37,509 nucleotides of DNA from Bacteroidota bacterium (GTDB lineage: Bacteria > Bacteroidota > Bacteroidia > Cytophagales > Cyclobacteriaceae). Every line of letters begins with the position of its first letter. The first letter of the stretch is position 1. The notes under the pieces were generated by a model. The model saw only the letters and a list, made by a program, of their open reading frames with translations. It ran no database searches and was not told the DNA's origin. Shown one piece after another: positions 1 to 9,256 of this stretch. Made by a program: the position numbers and the translations under genes. The stretch is from positions 1 to 37,509 of the forward strand of contig JADFHN010000036.1 in the NCBI GenBank assembly GCA_022567155.1, read 5' to 3'.

Positions 1-36
1 GAAAAACAGTTCCTTGAAATATTAAATGAAAACTGA
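1..36 (+). CDS. C-terminal end of an ABC transporter ATP-binding protein (partial)
   Basis: Only the last 11 codons and the TGA stop are inside the window (EKQFLEILNEN). The tail is too short to identify by itself. It is called an ABC ATPase because its stop overlaps the start of an ABC-2 type permease by one base (TGATG), the usual arrangement for an ATPase-permease pair. The rest of the gene lies upstream of the window, so Walker motifs cannot be checked here. Confidence 0.55.
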   Translation, partial: EKQFLEILNEN

Positions 37-842
37 TGATCAGATTACTAAAGATAGATCTTCTTAAAAACCTGAATTTTAAGGCTTTTCTGATTATGGT
101 TGCCATGTATTTCATTTCATTGGGGGCAATTACAGCCAGCGGAATGGAGTTTTTGAAATGGTTGAAAGACAAGGGCGTCGAATTTGATACTTTTAATCCA
201 CTCAGGATACCAATATATCATTTTCCTGACATCTGGCACAATCTGGCTTATATTGGTACATTTTTCAAGTTCATTTTGGCTATCGTGGTCATTATCAGTA
301 TTACAAATGAATTTTCATATAAAACCATCCGGCAAAATATCATTGATGGCCTTGACCGGTGGGATTTCTTAAAGTCAAAGATCATAACCATTACCTTATT
401 GTCAATTGCTGCAACCATATTTCTTTTTTTAATAGCACTGATCACAGGTTTAATTTATACGCCTTCCGAAGACATGCGTTTCCTTTTTAAAGGTGTTGAG
501 TTTGTAGGCGGGTTTTTTCTGGAAACATTCTCCTTTCTGCTCTTCGCCCTGTTGATAGGTACGCTGGTAAAACGATCCGGATTTGCTATTGGGATACTGT
601 TTTTATATACGCTGATAGTTGAGCCGATTGCAACATTTAACCTGCCCGACCAACTCGATTTTCTCATCCCTTATTTCCCGGTAAGAGCTATGAATGAGGT
701 GGTAAAGGTACCTTTTCCCAAATATATATTTATGGAAATCAGGGATTATATGAGCATTAACAGCATCGTTGTATTGGTACTTTATTGCGTATTATTTATT
801 TACTTCACCTACCTGCTGTTACGTAAAAGGGATCTTCAGTAA
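36..842 (+). CDS. ABC-2 type transporter permease
   Basis: A 268-residue integral membrane protein with about six hydrophobic segments (roughly residues 15-35, 68-88, 110-140, 160-180, 185-205 and 240-262). The start MIRLLKIDLLKN followed by a first membrane helix is typical of ABC-2/gliding-type permeases. The ATG overlaps the upstream stop as TGATG, so translation is probably coupled to the ATPase. Together they would make a simple two-gene ABC exporter in the inner membrane. The substrate cannot be told from sequence. The family assignment rests on hydropathy pattern and gene context rather than on a diagnostic motif. Confidence 0.8.
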   Translation: MIRLLKIDLLKNLNFKAFLIMVAMYFISLGAITASGMEFLKWLKDKGVEFDTFNPLRIPIYHFPDIWHNLAYIGTFFKFILAIVVIISITNEFSYKTIRQNIIDGLDRWDFLKSKIITITLLSIAATIFLFLIALITGLIYTPSEDMRFLFKGVEFVGGFFLETFSFLLFALLIGTLVKRSGFAIGILFLYTLIVEPIATFNLPDQLDFLIPYFPVRAMNEVVKVPFPKYIFMEIRDYMSINSIVVLVLYCVLFIYFTYLLLRKRDLQ

Positions 843-990
843 GTCCCTCAGGTCGCATTTTCCGAGGTTTTGCACTGTTTGCGGAGCAACCCTGAGACCA
901 GAACAAACCAGTGTGAATATGATTTTCTATGGATGTTTTGGGTTTAATACACGTATTGCATTATACTCGTATTGTCAAACCAACATATAA
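841..990 (+). pseudogene. Zinc-ribbon-like relic between permease and HD gene
   Basis: In the frame that ends with TAA at 988-990, the stretch after the permease stop reads like the end of a small zinc ribbon: FCTVCGATLRPEQ, then about 17 residues, then FNTRIALYSYCQ. This resembles a CPxCG...YD-TG-k-Y-yC layout. There is no ATG in frame after the permease stop except one beyond the CxxC. The open frame runs back into the permease gene, where the nearest ATG is at 769. It may be a 5'-truncated remnant, a small protein with an unusual start, or chance. Only one cysteine (not CxxC) remains in the second half, which favours a relic. Confidence 0.3.
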
Positions 991-994
991 CTGA

Positions 995-1540
995 ATGACC
1001 AGAGAAGAAGCAAGGCAAATATTGCATGAACTTACAGAAACGGAGAGCCTTTTGCGTCATGCCAGAAGTATTGAACTTGTAATGGAAGCGTATGCAAAAA
1101 AGCTTGGCGAAGATCCGGATGAATGGGCTATTGCAGGCATGCTGCACGATGCCGATTATGAAAAACATCCGGACCGGCATCCCGAAATTATTGTAAAAAT
1201 ACTCCGCGAAAAAGGGGAAGATAAAATCGCAAATGCCATCGCTGCACATTATACAAAATGGAACCGGCCTTACAACACCCTTCTCGACAAAGCCCTGATT
1301 GCATGCGACGAGCTCACGGGCTTTATCATTGCATGCACACACGTGCGGCCCGATAAAATCAATAACCTGGCGCCAAAATCGGTGGTGAAAAAACTCAAAG
1401 ACAAGCGCTTTGCCGCCAAAGTCGAACGCGAAGAGGTCTCGAAAGGAATTGAATTATTTGGTGTTGACAGGAATGAACACATCCGGTTTATCATAGATGT
1501 GCTGAAGGAAAATAAGGAAGAGCTCAGGATCGCACCTTAA
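995..1540 (+). CDS. HD-domain (HDIG-type) hydrolase
   Basis: A 181-residue soluble protein with the HD metal-dependent phosphohydrolase pattern: His22 in LLRHARS, His51-Asp52 in GMLHDADYEKHPDRHPE, a further His in IAAHYTKWN, and an Asp in ALIACDELTGFI. The length fits the small stand-alone HDIG proteins common in bacteria, most of which are uncharacterised. The substrate is unknown; a nucleotide or phosphate monoester is a reasonable family-level guess. The ATG at 995 directly precedes the conserved helix leading to His22, so the start is likely right. It converges with the minus-strand gene at 1688. Confidence 0.8.
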   Translation: MTREEARQILHELTETESLLRHARSIELVMEAYAKKLGEDPDEWAIAGMLHDADYEKHPDRHPEIIVKILREKGEDKIANAIAAHYTKWNRPYNTLLDKALIACDELTGFIIACTHVRPDKINNLAPKSVVKKLKDKRFAAKVEREEVSKGIELFGVDRNEHIRFIIDVLKENKEELRIAP

Positions 1541-1687
1541 AAAATAAATTATTAATAGCAAATGAACTCGCCGTAGATAAAAGAAGAATTGATTCTAACT
1601 GATAGCTAAGTGCAAAATTCATATCAGTCAAAGCAATGCCCGGGAAGATTTGGAGAAAAAAATGAAAGAATAGCCTTAGATAGTACC

Positions 1688-2401
1688 TCAGTTTATCCTT
1701 TCGAAAATAATTTCGCCACCAAATCCATGTGAGGTATATCTTTTTTCAGGACTGCCGTAAACAAAAATCATCCCTCCCATTCCGGCAGATGCGTCTATTT
1801 CTTTTACTGCCTTCACCCGTAATTCAGCGCCCATATTCGATTTGGCATACACATAGTCACTCTCCAGATGACGGAAATCACCCTCGGCGCCCATATTGGC
1901 TTTTACCCGGAATGTTCCAACACGACCGGATACTTCCACAACAGCGCCCATTGCTATTTCGACCACAAAGCGTTTCGCTTCAATTTCCAGGTCTGCTTCG
2001 CCTCCGGTAGTAACCTCAAGTCGCAGATCCTCGCTGTGGATTATGCTTTCTGAAATAACGATGGCACCCGTGTTCACCTCAATGTTATATAATCCTTCAA
2101 ACGGTACCTCCACCCGGATGTCCCGGTTATGAAACCTGCGGTCGTCCCAGTTCCAAACCCGGGAATTCCGGAATTTGATCCTGAGGGTTCCTCGCTCCAC
2201 TTCTGTGTATATGTCATCAAGGTCGGTATGTCGCCCGTAGAGTGTAATTTCGCCGTCGTTTCCGGCAACCAGCACAACTTTAATACCATGCGAAACCTTC
2301 ATTTCATCAAAAGTACCAACACGACGGGTTTCTGTGTCCTGTGCTTGCACTACAGTGACAAGCCCAAACGCGAATAAAAATAAGACCACAATGTTTTTCA
2401 T
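1688..2401 (-). CDS. DUF2807 head-GIN domain exported protein
   Basis: A 237-residue protein with a clear Sec signal peptide (MKNIVVLFLFAFGLVTVVQAQ, cleavage near residue 20). The mature part is a regular series of short beta strands rich in the motif 'V...TGA..E / MGA..EV / GMGG', characteristic of the DUF2807 'putative auto-transporter adhesin head GIN' family, a right-handed beta-solenoid found widely in Bacteroidota. Glycine-centred repeats (NTGAI, TTGGEA, AMGAVV, NMGAEG, NMGAEL, GMGGMI) recur at intervals of about 20 residues, which supports the solenoid reading. It is probably periplasmic or surface-located. The molecular role of the family is not known. Confidence 0.88.
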   Translation of the reverse strand: MKNIVVLFLFAFGLVTVVQAQDTETRRVGTFDEMKVSHGIKVVLVAGNDGEITLYGRHTDLDDIYTEVERGTLRIKFRNSRVWNWDDRRFHNRDIRVEVPFEGLYNIEVNTGAIVISESIIHSEDLRLEVTTGGEADLEIEAKRFVVEIAMGAVVEVSGRVGTFRVKANMGAEGDFRHLESDYVYAKSNMGAELRVKAVKEIDASAGMGGMIFVYGSPEKRYTSHGFGGEIIFERIN

Positions 2402-2558
2402 TTCGAGGTTATTTAGTGATAAGCATTACCAATGGAAAGACGGAAAAAAATGTAAATGGTTGCATAACATACGTTAAAATATCAACTATTTACTTACCCA
2501 CATTCCCTGGACGGTAAATATCTTGTGATTTTGTATGACCGGATCGGTTTCAACCGTA

Positions 2559-3791
2559 CTATTTCATCGTCTTGCCTTTAATGATCACCCGGTCGATAAT
2601 ATCACTGCCAAATGCATAAGGTATAAATTCGACAGAAGGTATCTTTTTTGTTATGATAAAACTGGCATCTTTTCCGGGTGTGATGGTACCCAGCACATCA
2701 TTGACCTCCATCGCATACGCAGCATTGATGGTGGCTGCGTTGAGGGCTTCCTGCGGGGTCATCTTCATCTTGATGCAGGCAAGCGACAACATGAACGACA
2801 TTTTGCCACAAGGTGCGCTACCCGGATTATAGTCTGTAGCGATTGAGACTGCCAGCCCCATTTCAATCATCCGGCGGGCAGGCGGATAGGCACTATTCAG
2901 AAAAAATGCAGCTCCCGGCAACATAGTTGCCATGGTTGCGCTGCCTTGCAGCGCTTCTATTTCTTGCTCTCCCATTGATTCCAGATGATCAACGCTTAAT
3001 GCCCCCGTTTTTACGCCTGCCTGCACCCCTCCGGAAATATGCAGTTGGTTTGCGTGTATCTTGGGCTTCAATCCGTATTTCTTACCCTGTTCAACGATCA
3101 TTACGGTTTCTTCCGGGGTAAAAAATCCTTTTTCACAAAATACATCACAGTAATCGGCCAGGTTTTCTTCAGCGACCCGCGGAATCATCACCTCCACTAC
3201 CTCACGGATATAATCGTGCCGGTCGCGGCCTTTCGGAATGGCATGCGCACCCAGGAACGTGGTTTTTACAGTCAGTGGCGTTTCTATCCCGATACGGCGG
3301 GCTACGCGGAGCATTTTCAATTCATCTTCTACCGTGAGACCGTAGCCGCTTTTTATTTCCACTGCAGCCGTTCCGAATCCTATAATTTCATATGCTCTTT
3401 CCAGCGCCTTTTCAAACAATGCTTCTTCCGAAGTTTGCTGAAGTTTTTTGGCCGAATTAAGAATACCTCCTCCCCTGCGGGCTATCTCTTCATAACTCAA
3501 CCCGTTGAGCTTATCCACAAATTCATTTTCGCGGCTGGCGGCAAATACAAGGTGTGTATGTGAATCTACAAAGCATGGCATCACAAATCTACCGGAAGCA
3601 TCTATGATCTCGGAAGCCTCTGAACCTGCAAGATCCTCCATCAGGCCATATTCCACAATCTTGCCATCGTTTGCAAATAACCAGGCATTTCCTGTTACGG
3701 GTAATTCAGCCATTTCCGAACCACACACTTTTTGCGGAGGGGCATCCCGTACCTGCACCAATCCTTTGATATTCTTTATCAGAAGATCCAT
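2559..3791 (-). CDS. hutI: Imidazolonepropionase
   Basis: A 410-residue amidohydrolase-superfamily enzyme of the histidine utilisation pathway; it opens the ring of 4-imidazolone-5-propionate to give N-formimino-L-glutamate in the cytoplasm. Visible signatures are the metal-binding DSHTH (His78, His80), the HutI-specific FAASRENEF next to it, the substrate loop SGYGLTVEDELKMLR, the metal His in KIHANQLHISGG, and the late Asp in IATDYNPGSAP. Length matches the family (about 400-420). The other hut genes (hutH, hutU, hutG or ftcD) are not in this window, so the pathway is scattered or encoded elsewhere. It ends 157 bp after the DUF2807 start region and lies 34 bp downstream of the next minus-strand gene. 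Confidence 0.95.
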   Translation of the reverse strand: MDLLIKNIKGLVQVRDAPPQKVCGSEMAELPVTGNAWLFANDGKIVEYGLMEDLAGSEASEIIDASGRFVMPCFVDSHTHLVFAASRENEFVDKLNGLSYEEIARRGGGILNSAKKLQQTSEEALFEKALERAYEIIGFGTAAVEIKSGYGLTVEDELKMLRVARRIGIETPLTVKTTFLGAHAIPKGRDRHDYIREVVEVMIPRVAEENLADYCDVFCEKGFFTPEETVMIVEQGKKYGLKPKIHANQLHISGGVQAGVKTGALSVDHLESMGEQEIEALQGSATMATMLPGAAFFLNSAYPPARRMIEMGLAVSIATDYNPGSAPCGKMSFMLSLACIKMKMTPQEALNAATINAAYAMEVNDVLGTITPGKDASFIITKKIPSVEFIPYAFGSDIIDRVIIKGKTMK

Positions 3792-3825
3792 TAATTATAA
3801 AAAATGAAAATTACCTGGTTACTGC

Positions 3826-4812
3826 TTATTCTTGTTTCACTGAATCAATCTTGCTGTACTTAAGATCTGATCCTAAAATAGGGAAACTTAATTTCAATAG
3901 CATAAAAAAACTTTGTGTCTTTACACTGGGGCGATAACCTATTTCTGCACCATAGCCCCAGCTAAACGCCCGGTTGAACTTACCCTGGATACCCAGTCTG
4001 AAGCCAATGTTATTTACATCGATAGGGCTTGCAGAATAAGCAGTGCTCTGGTAAACAATATCTTCCACTTTTACCGACGCTAAAAGAATATCAAAATAGG
4101 TTGTGAGCAACAAGTCGTCGCCACCGGGTTCATATTTACTTTCGAACTCGACAGATAAATTTCTGAACCATGCCATTGAAGCGCCCAGATACACGCCACT
4201 TGACTTCATATTTCCAAATAATACAGCCGTATTGTCAATTGGGTTTCCAGAAGCATCAGAAAGTGTTGCTTCCTGTTTTGAGAGCGCCCTGCTCATATCA
4301 AATGAAGTGTTATAAAACATTCCGCCTAACCGCCCGCCGTATATGTTACGTACTTTACCGGCAATGGTCGTAGTTTTTACCACCATCGACTCCCACTTAC
4401 TGCCTTTATCTTTTTTACTGTAAAGAAATACCTTGCTTTCCTTTTCTGCCTCGAAGTCTTTCCAGTGGTACGTGCCTCCTAATTCAACCATATTATAAAC
4501 ATTCGGGCTATCGGTATTTGAATTACCAGTATTTTTTTCTGCCGCATCCCGCATCAGGTCGGTGCGTGCACCATACGATTTCCGGGCATGAAAAGTGAAA
4601 TCAAATTTATTTAAATGATAATAATCAATCTGGAATCCATAGCCGATGGTCATATTGGTTGCGGCCACATCACTATATATGGGAATAAAATGAACAAACA
4701 ACTTATTAATATTATACGGATCATCGTATTTCATCTGATAGCCAATGGCCTGTCCATAACCTGGCCGGGCCAAGATAAAGACACAAAATACAAGAAAAAT
4801 AACTTTTTTCAT
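3826..4812 (-). CDS. Outer-membrane beta-barrel protein of unknown function
   Basis: A 328-residue exported protein with a signal peptide (MKKVIFLVFCVFILARPGYGQ). The mature part has alternating amphipathic strands with many Tyr/Phe, separated by polar loops, and ends with the strand LKLSFPILGSDLKYSKIDS. This suggests a beta-barrel of perhaps 12-14 strands. No family motif was recognised. It lies between hutI (34 bp downstream, same strand) and the LpoA-like gene (about 200 bp upstream), but nothing ties it functionally to either. The barrel call rests on composition and strand pattern only. Confidence 0.6.
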   Translation of the reverse strand: MKKVIFLVFCVFILARPGYGQAIGYQMKYDDPYNINKLFVHFIPIYSDVAATNMTIGYGFQIDYYHLNKFDFTFHARKSYGARTDLMRDAAEKNTGNSNTDSPNVYNMVELGGTYHWKDFEAEKESKVFLYSKKDKGSKWESMVVKTTTIAGKVRNIYGGRLGGMFYNTSFDMSRALSKQEATLSDASGNPIDNTAVLFGNMKSSGVYLGASMAWFRNLSVEFESKYEPGGDDLLLTTYFDILLASVKVEDIVYQSTAYSASPIDVNNIGFRLGIQGKFNRAFSWGYGAEIGYRPSVKTQSFFMLLKLSFPILGSDLKYSKIDSVKQE

Positions 4813-4960
4813 TAATTCTGTTTACAAGGTATCTGCTTTAATAGGTTAAAAGTATAAAATAATAGATAAATTAAAATCATTTAATAGATACGCTTAACGG
4901 GTAAAAGGTAAAAGGGGGTGATTATTTGGAAAAGTGCAATACACAAAAAATTAATTTATG

Positions 4961-5020
4961 GATATTTATGGATATATATGAATATATATAGATATTTATG
5001 GATATATATGGATATATTAC
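4961..5020. repeat. Six tandem copies of a 10-bp AT-rich unit (GATATWTATG)
   Basis: Six consecutive 10-mers: gatatttatg, gatatatatg, aatatatata, gatatttatg, gatatatatg, gatatattac. The unit length of 10 bp is close to one DNA helical turn. The array runs into the stop codon of the minus-strand gene that ends at 5017. A second array with the same unit lies at 27941-27990. The pattern suggests phased, possibly bent DNA or a slippage-prone repeat family; function is unknown. Confidence 0.85.
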
Positions 5021-6786
5021 TGATTTCCCGTTAAATCGTTTTGGATAACGAGATCAAGATCTTCAAATTTAATTATAGGGATACGCTGATTATCATTTGA
5101 AAATCTGAAATCATATCCTTCTCTCAATCCTACTCCGGTGATCACCTCTTCGTTCAGGCCATTCTGAAAATATACGCCAAAACGGTCAAGCACATTTCCG
5201 GCGAACATCATGCATTCGTAACCCGCAATCACAAATTCAGAAGGTGTGATGTGATGCTTGCTGATATACGCTTTTTCAAACTGCTGGTACGGGTGGATCG
5301 AAAAATCCACATAATCAGGCGCTATCATCCAGATACCCAGGTCCTGCATATACTGATAGTTTGCCGTTTTATCGTTCAACCAATTCCCGTGACCTATAAT
5401 CTGAATAGAATCTCCCCGGTCGGCTACCGCACTAAATACTTCGGTGGCAATTTTATAATCATGCGTTGCCACAAAGATGCTTCCAATGCTATCCGGTGGA
5501 ATGAGCAATTCTTCCATTGCATGGCCCTCTTCATCCTTTACATTATTTCCGAGCGAATCCACAACAGGGATTTTCATTGTAAGATGATTAAAAATCATTT
5601 CGGTACTATCCCTGTGAACCCGCTTCATGGAAATAATCCTGAAGGAATCTGCCTGAACCACCTTCTCAAATGCTTCGGCCATCTGATAATCCGTATCACG
5701 ATAGCTATAATAAACAATCATGTTCTTGTTGCTGTCAGCAAGATTTTTAACGGCAAATTCACCCCCTCTCAAGCCTATGGTAATACTGCTTGGGTTAAGT
5801 AAAAAAGAAAAAGGGTTATTGGCTATTACCTCGGCATTGTTCGAAACAGGGTTGATAATGTTGATTTTATTTTTAAAGGAAAAATCATTTACCAGTTTGC
5901 TCGGGCCTGGAACCAGCGGGCCAATGATCAGGTCCATGCCGGTAAGTTCACTATTCTGAAGCAACTGCGTTGTCACGGTGGTATCACCTTTAGTATCGTA
6001 GGCATATAACGCAATATGTATATCGCTTTCTTTAAGGGCTTCAACTCCCTGCCTTATTCCTGCATACAGGTCAACCACAAGCGATCTGCGTAAATAAAAA
6101 CCGCTTGCCTCCATATTCTCGTAGATAAACGGTAAGACAACGGCAACTTTGTAAACATCCTTTTTTATACTTTCTTTTGGTACAATACCTTTCCGGGTTG
6201 TAATACCATTTGATTCTGATATACGCTGCAGTAATTCAAAATTCTTTTCCCTCAGCGGAATCGTATCCATCTTTTCTACGATTACCATAGCCAACGCTTC
6301 ATCCTGTGGATAATTATTGTACAGATTTTCAAGCACTACCATGGATTCAATCTGCGACAAGTATTTTTTTCCAATACGCAATATATTGTTCTCCAACCCG
6401 CTGTCCTGCAGTTTTGACGCATACCTCAACCCGGGGTAATAATCACCATCTTCAAAAAATATCAGGGCAGTCCACAGGTATGCTTCATTTTCAAATTCCC
6501 AACCTCCGAATTTTTCAGTAACCTGAATAAACATATCTCTGGCAAGGGGTTTGAAACCTGACCTGTAAGCTGATACAGCATAATAAAAGGAAGCATACGG
6601 TGCGTATGGGTTTGCACCGCTTTTCTCCATGGCAGGTTTAAATGCCTCCATGGCCAATGTATATTTTTCAAGTGAAAAAAGCGTTTTGCCGTTGTTATAT
6701 GCCACTGCATATTCAGACTGGGCAAGACTGGCAAGACTTACACACAGCAGCATAATAGTAGAAACTATTTTTTGTATCCCGATCAT
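5017..6786 (-). CDS. LpoA-like lipid-free protein: TPR domain plus periplasmic-binding (PBP1) fold
   Basis: A 589-residue exported protein. The signal peptide is [23 protein letters not shown]. Residues about 24-185 are helical repeats of the TPR type ([20 protein letters not shown] is a typical TPR helix pair). From about residue 212 it has a type-1 periplasmic-binding fold of the Leu/Ile/Val-receptor class ([11 protein letters not shown], then a helix, [69 protein letters not shown]). The order TPR then PBP1-like is the layout of E. coli LpoA, a peptidoglycan synthase activator. No ligand or partner can be assigned from sequence. ATG at 6786 overlaps the guaA stop as ATGA, so it is preferred over the in-frame ATG two codons upstream (6792). 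Confidence 0.78.
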   Translation of the reverse strand: MIGIQKIVSTIMLLCVSLASLAQSEYAVAYNNGKTLFSLEKYTLAMEAFKPAMEKSGANPYAPYASFYYAVSAYRSGFKPLARDMFIQVTEKFGGWEFENEAYLWTALIFFEDGDYYPGLRYASKLQDSGLENNILRIGKKYLSQIESMVVLENLYNNYPQDEALAMVIVEKMDTIPLREKNFELLQRISESNGITTRKGIVPKESIKKDVYKVAVVLPFIYENMEASGFYLRRSLVVDLYAGIRQGVEALKESDIHIALYAYDTKGDTTVTTQLLQNSELTGMDLIIGPLVPGPSKLVNDFSFKNKINIINPVSNNAEVIANNPFSFLLNPSSITIGLRGGEFAVKNLADSNKNMIVYYSYRDTDYQMAEAFEKVVQADSFRIISMKRVHRDSTEMIFNHLTMKIPVVDSLGNNVKDEEGHAMEELLIPPDSIGSIFVATHDYKIATEVFSAVADRGDSIQIIGHGNWLNDKTANYQYMQDLGIWMIAPDYVDFSIHPYQQFEKAYISKHHITPSEFVIAGYECMMFAGNVLDRFGVYFQNGLNEEVITGVGLREGYDFRFSNDNQRIPIIKFEDLDLVIQNDLTGNQ

Positions 6787-8309
6787 TCCCATTCAATGGT
6801 TGCCGGGGGCTTTGAAGAAATATCATATACTACCCGGTTCACTCCTTTTACTTTATTTATAATATCATTGGAAATATCAGCAAGAAAATCATAGGGCAAA
6901 TGACTGAAATCAGCCGTCATGCCATCTACGCTGGTCACCGCCCGGAGGCTTACTACCTGCTCATAGGTACGTTCATCGCCCATCACTCCCACCGCCTGAA
7001 CAGGCAACAGCATGGCGCCAGCCTGCCATACCTGGTCATAGAGCTTGCGCTCTTTCAAGCCAGTAATAAAAATATGGTCAACCTCCTGGATGATAGCCAG
7101 CTTTTCAGGAGTGACCTCCCCTAATATCCGTATGCCCAGACCGGGGCCGGGAAACGGATGCCGGCCCAGAATTTTAGGATCGATTTCGAGCGATTTGCCT
7201 ATCAGCCGGACTTCATCCTTGAATAACGTATTCAGAGGTTCAACTACTTTTAAATGCATTTTCTCGGGTAAAGCGCCCACATTGTGGTGTGACTTGATGG
7301 TAGCGGAAGGACCTTTTACCGAAACCGATTCAATCACATCCGGATAGATCGTACCCTGCGCCAGCCATTTCACATCCCGGATCTTATGCGCTTCGGTATC
7401 AAACACTTCAATAAAAGTTTTACCTATTGCTTTTCGTTTTTCTTCAGGATGCGTAAGGCCACGCAATGCATCCCAGAACTGCTGCCTGGCATCCACACCA
7501 ATTACATTCAGACCCATTCCCTGGTAAGAAGACAGCACATCACTAAATTCATTTTTACGGAGCAGCCCGTTATCTACAAAAATACAGGTAAGGTTTTTGC
7601 CAATGGCTTTATCAATCAGTACCGCCGCAACGGTGGAATCAACACCCCCGGAAATGCCGAGGACCACTTTGTCATTCTGTAGTTTATTTTTTAGTGAAGC
7701 GATTGTGCTTTCCACAAATACATCCGGCGTCCAGTCCTGGGTGCAACCACAGATATGTAACACGAAATTCCGAAGAACAATTTTCCCCTCTTCCGTATGA
7801 GTAACTTCCGGATGAAACTGTATCCCGTATTGTTGTTTTGACCGGATGTGGAAAGCGGCAACATTTACGGAATTTGTACTGGCAATGACATCAAAATCTT
7901 CAGGAATTTCAGAAATGGTATCACCGTGCGACATCCAAACCTGTGTGTTAAGTGATAATTCCTTCATCAGTTGGTGGTGCTGATCGATTTTGTTTAACCG
8001 TGCCCTGCCGTATTCCCGTATGGTGGACGGAAGCACAGTGCCGTTGTGTTTGTGCACCATGAGTTGCGCTCCGTAGCATACGCCCAGGAGGGCAATATTT
8101 TCAAACAATGTCAGATCAATATCGGGAGCATCATCTTCCAATACTGAGTACGGGCTGCCTGACAGGATCACTCCTTTTAAGTTTTCCGTAATTTCCGGGA
8201 TTTTATTAAAAGGATGAATTTCACAGTAAACATTCAATTCCCTTACCCGCCGGGCGATGAGCTGTGTGTACTGGGAACCAAAATCAAGGATAAGTATCTG
8301 CTCCGCCAT
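6783..8309 (-). CDS. guaA: GMP synthase (glutamine-hydrolysing)
   Basis: A 508-residue enzyme converting XMP, glutamine and ATP to GMP in the cytoplasm. The N-terminal class I glutamine amidotransferase domain shows [20 protein letters not shown], the nucleophile in GVCYGAQ (Cys78) and the His-x-Glu pair in QFHPEVT (His166, Glu168). The ATP-pyrophosphatase domain shows the P-loop GISGGVDST (about residue 217), followed by the dimerisation domain with [14 protein letters not shown] and the C-terminal [16 protein letters not shown]. Length and motifs match full-length GuaA. Its stop overlaps the next gene's ATG by 4 bp (ATGA). A TACTTTTG promoter element lies only four bases before the start codon, so the mRNA may be leaderless. 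Confidence 0.98.
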   Translation of the reverse strand: MAEQILILDFGSQYTQLIARRVRELNVYCEIHPFNKIPEITENLKGVILSGSPYSVLEDDAPDIDLTLFENIALLGVCYGAQLMVHKHNGTVLPSTIREYGRARLNKIDQHHQLMKELSLNTQVWMSHGDTISEIPEDFDVIASTNSVNVAAFHIRSKQQYGIQFHPEVTHTEEGKIVLRNFVLHICGCTQDWTPDVFVESTIASLKNKLQNDKVVLGISGGVDSTVAAVLIDKAIGKNLTCIFVDNGLLRKNEFSDVLSSYQGMGLNVIGVDARQQFWDALRGLTHPEEKRKAIGKTFIEVFDTEAHKIRDVKWLAQGTIYPDVIESVSVKGPSATIKSHHNVGALPEKMHLKVVEPLNTLFKDEVRLIGKSLEIDPKILGRHPFPGPGLGIRILGEVTPEKLAIIQEVDHIFITGLKERKLYDQVWQAGAMLLPVQAVGVMGDERTYEQVVSLRAVTSVDGMTADFSHLPYDFLADISNDIINKVKGVNRVVYDISSKPPATIEWE

Positions 8310-8313
8310 GGTA

Positions 8314-8321
8314 CAAAAGTA
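8314..8321 (-). promoter_or_regulatory. Candidate -7 element of guaA
   Basis: On the minus strand the bases read TACTTTTG, matching the Bacteroidota -7 consensus TAnnTTTG. It ends four bases before the guaA ATG at 8309, which would place the transcription start on or next to the initiator codon. A good -33 TTTG box at standard spacing is not obvious. Confidence 0.45.
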
Positions 8322-8389
8322 ATATTTCGTACAATGATTGCATCACAAGGGGTTTATTATTTAAGCGTCTCCCGTCATTCCATCAGGGC

Positions 8390-9166
8390 CTATGGAATCA
8401 CCATTTCCGTTAACCATTTTTTTACCCTGGAGGCACGATCAGTAAATATCCAATGGTGTTTTCGACGAATTTCCCTGATAAGAGAGTTCTCTGAAGTAAT
8501 ATATCCCACTCCTGTATTTAAATTAAAAGAGGATAGCCTCCTTTTTATTGATTGTGTTATCAAGAGATAATGACCGGCTATGCCCGCGAATTTCTTTTGA
8601 ATTGCATAGCTCATAAATTTACCCACATTTAATTCTGCTACCGGCAAAAAGCAATCGTGTTTCACAAAACTGATCGAATCAAAATATCCTATTTTTAACG
8701 ATAAAATGTGATAATCTGCTTTTGATTCAATGGGTGCCAATATATTTTCTAAAATATGATTTTGTTCCATACTCAAAGCTGATTTGATCTCAATCATAAA
8801 ATGAATGCTTTTACCACATTTTTGAACTACTTCCATGAGGCTTGGTATATCGGGAATTTTATTTCTAAGTTCAATAAACTTAATATGAGAAATAATCAAT
8901 TTTGGTTGATGAAATACGCGGCCGCAGTGATGATCATGATGTACAACCGGAATATTATCACTCGTAAAATGGATATCAAATTCAATACCCCAAATATTAT
9001 GATCCATGCACCACACAAATGCCGGTAATGTATTTTCTATTAATCCAGTGTCATGACATCCGCGATGAGCAATAATTTTGATGTTTTTGATTTGAGTGGG
9101 TGTTAGTGGAGGTTGCGGTATTACACTGAATAATAAATCAACTAACAATTGTATTAATTTTAACAC
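8390..9166 (-). CDS. Glycerophosphodiester phosphodiesterase family protein
   Basis: A 258-residue protein with the GDPD TIM-barrel signature: IIAHRGCHDTGLIENTLPAF (His34, Arg35, Glu44, Asn45), the metal pair in GIEFDIHFT (Glu62, Asp64), the second catalytic His in VVHHDHHCG (His76/His77), and the later metal Glu in HFMIEIKS. These residues bind the divalent metal and the phosphodiester in known GDPDs. The N-terminus has a short hydrophobic helix (LIQLLVDLLFSVIP) that may act as an uncleaved anchor. Codon use looks more AT-rich than guaA. Substrate is probably a deacylated phospholipid headgroup ester, but the family is broad. Confidence 0.85.
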   Translation of the reverse strand: MLKLIQLLVDLLFSVIPQPPLTPTQIKNIKIIAHRGCHDTGLIENTLPAFVWCMDHNIWGIEFDIHFTSDNIPVVHHDHHCGRVFHQPKLIISHIKFIELRNKIPDIPSLMEVVQKCGKSIHFMIEIKSALSMEQNHILENILAPIESKADYHILSLKIGYFDSISFVKHDCFLPVAELNVGKFMSYAIQKKFAGIAGHYLLITQSIKRRLSSFNLNTGVGYITSENSLIREIRRKHHWIFTDRASRVKKWLTEMVIP

Positions 9167-9214
9167 AGCAGCAATTGGCTTTTAATTCTGGTTAATTTAC
9201 CAGAAGTAATTTAT

Positions 9215-9222
9215 CAAATTTA
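9215..9222 (-). promoter_or_regulatory. Candidate -7 element of the GDPD-family gene
   Basis: The minus strand reads TAAATTTG, a match to TAnnTTTG, 48 bases before the ATG at 9166. The surrounding DNA is AT-rich, so a chance match is possible. Confidence 0.3.
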
Positions 9223-9256
9223 TAAAAGTTCCACACCGTTACAATATCCGCGCTAT

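Noticed and set aside
944-1342. Minus-strand open frame of 132 codons, Cys/Phe-rich
   Set aside because: It lies antisense to the HD-domain gene, has no recognisable domain, and its composition is that of a shadow frame.
3039-3563. Plus-strand open frame of 174 codons
   Set aside because: Antisense to hutI, which is supported by conserved motifs along its full length.
5251-5802. Plus-strand open frame of 183 codons
   Set aside because: Antisense to the TPR/PBP1 protein gene; no signal, no domain.
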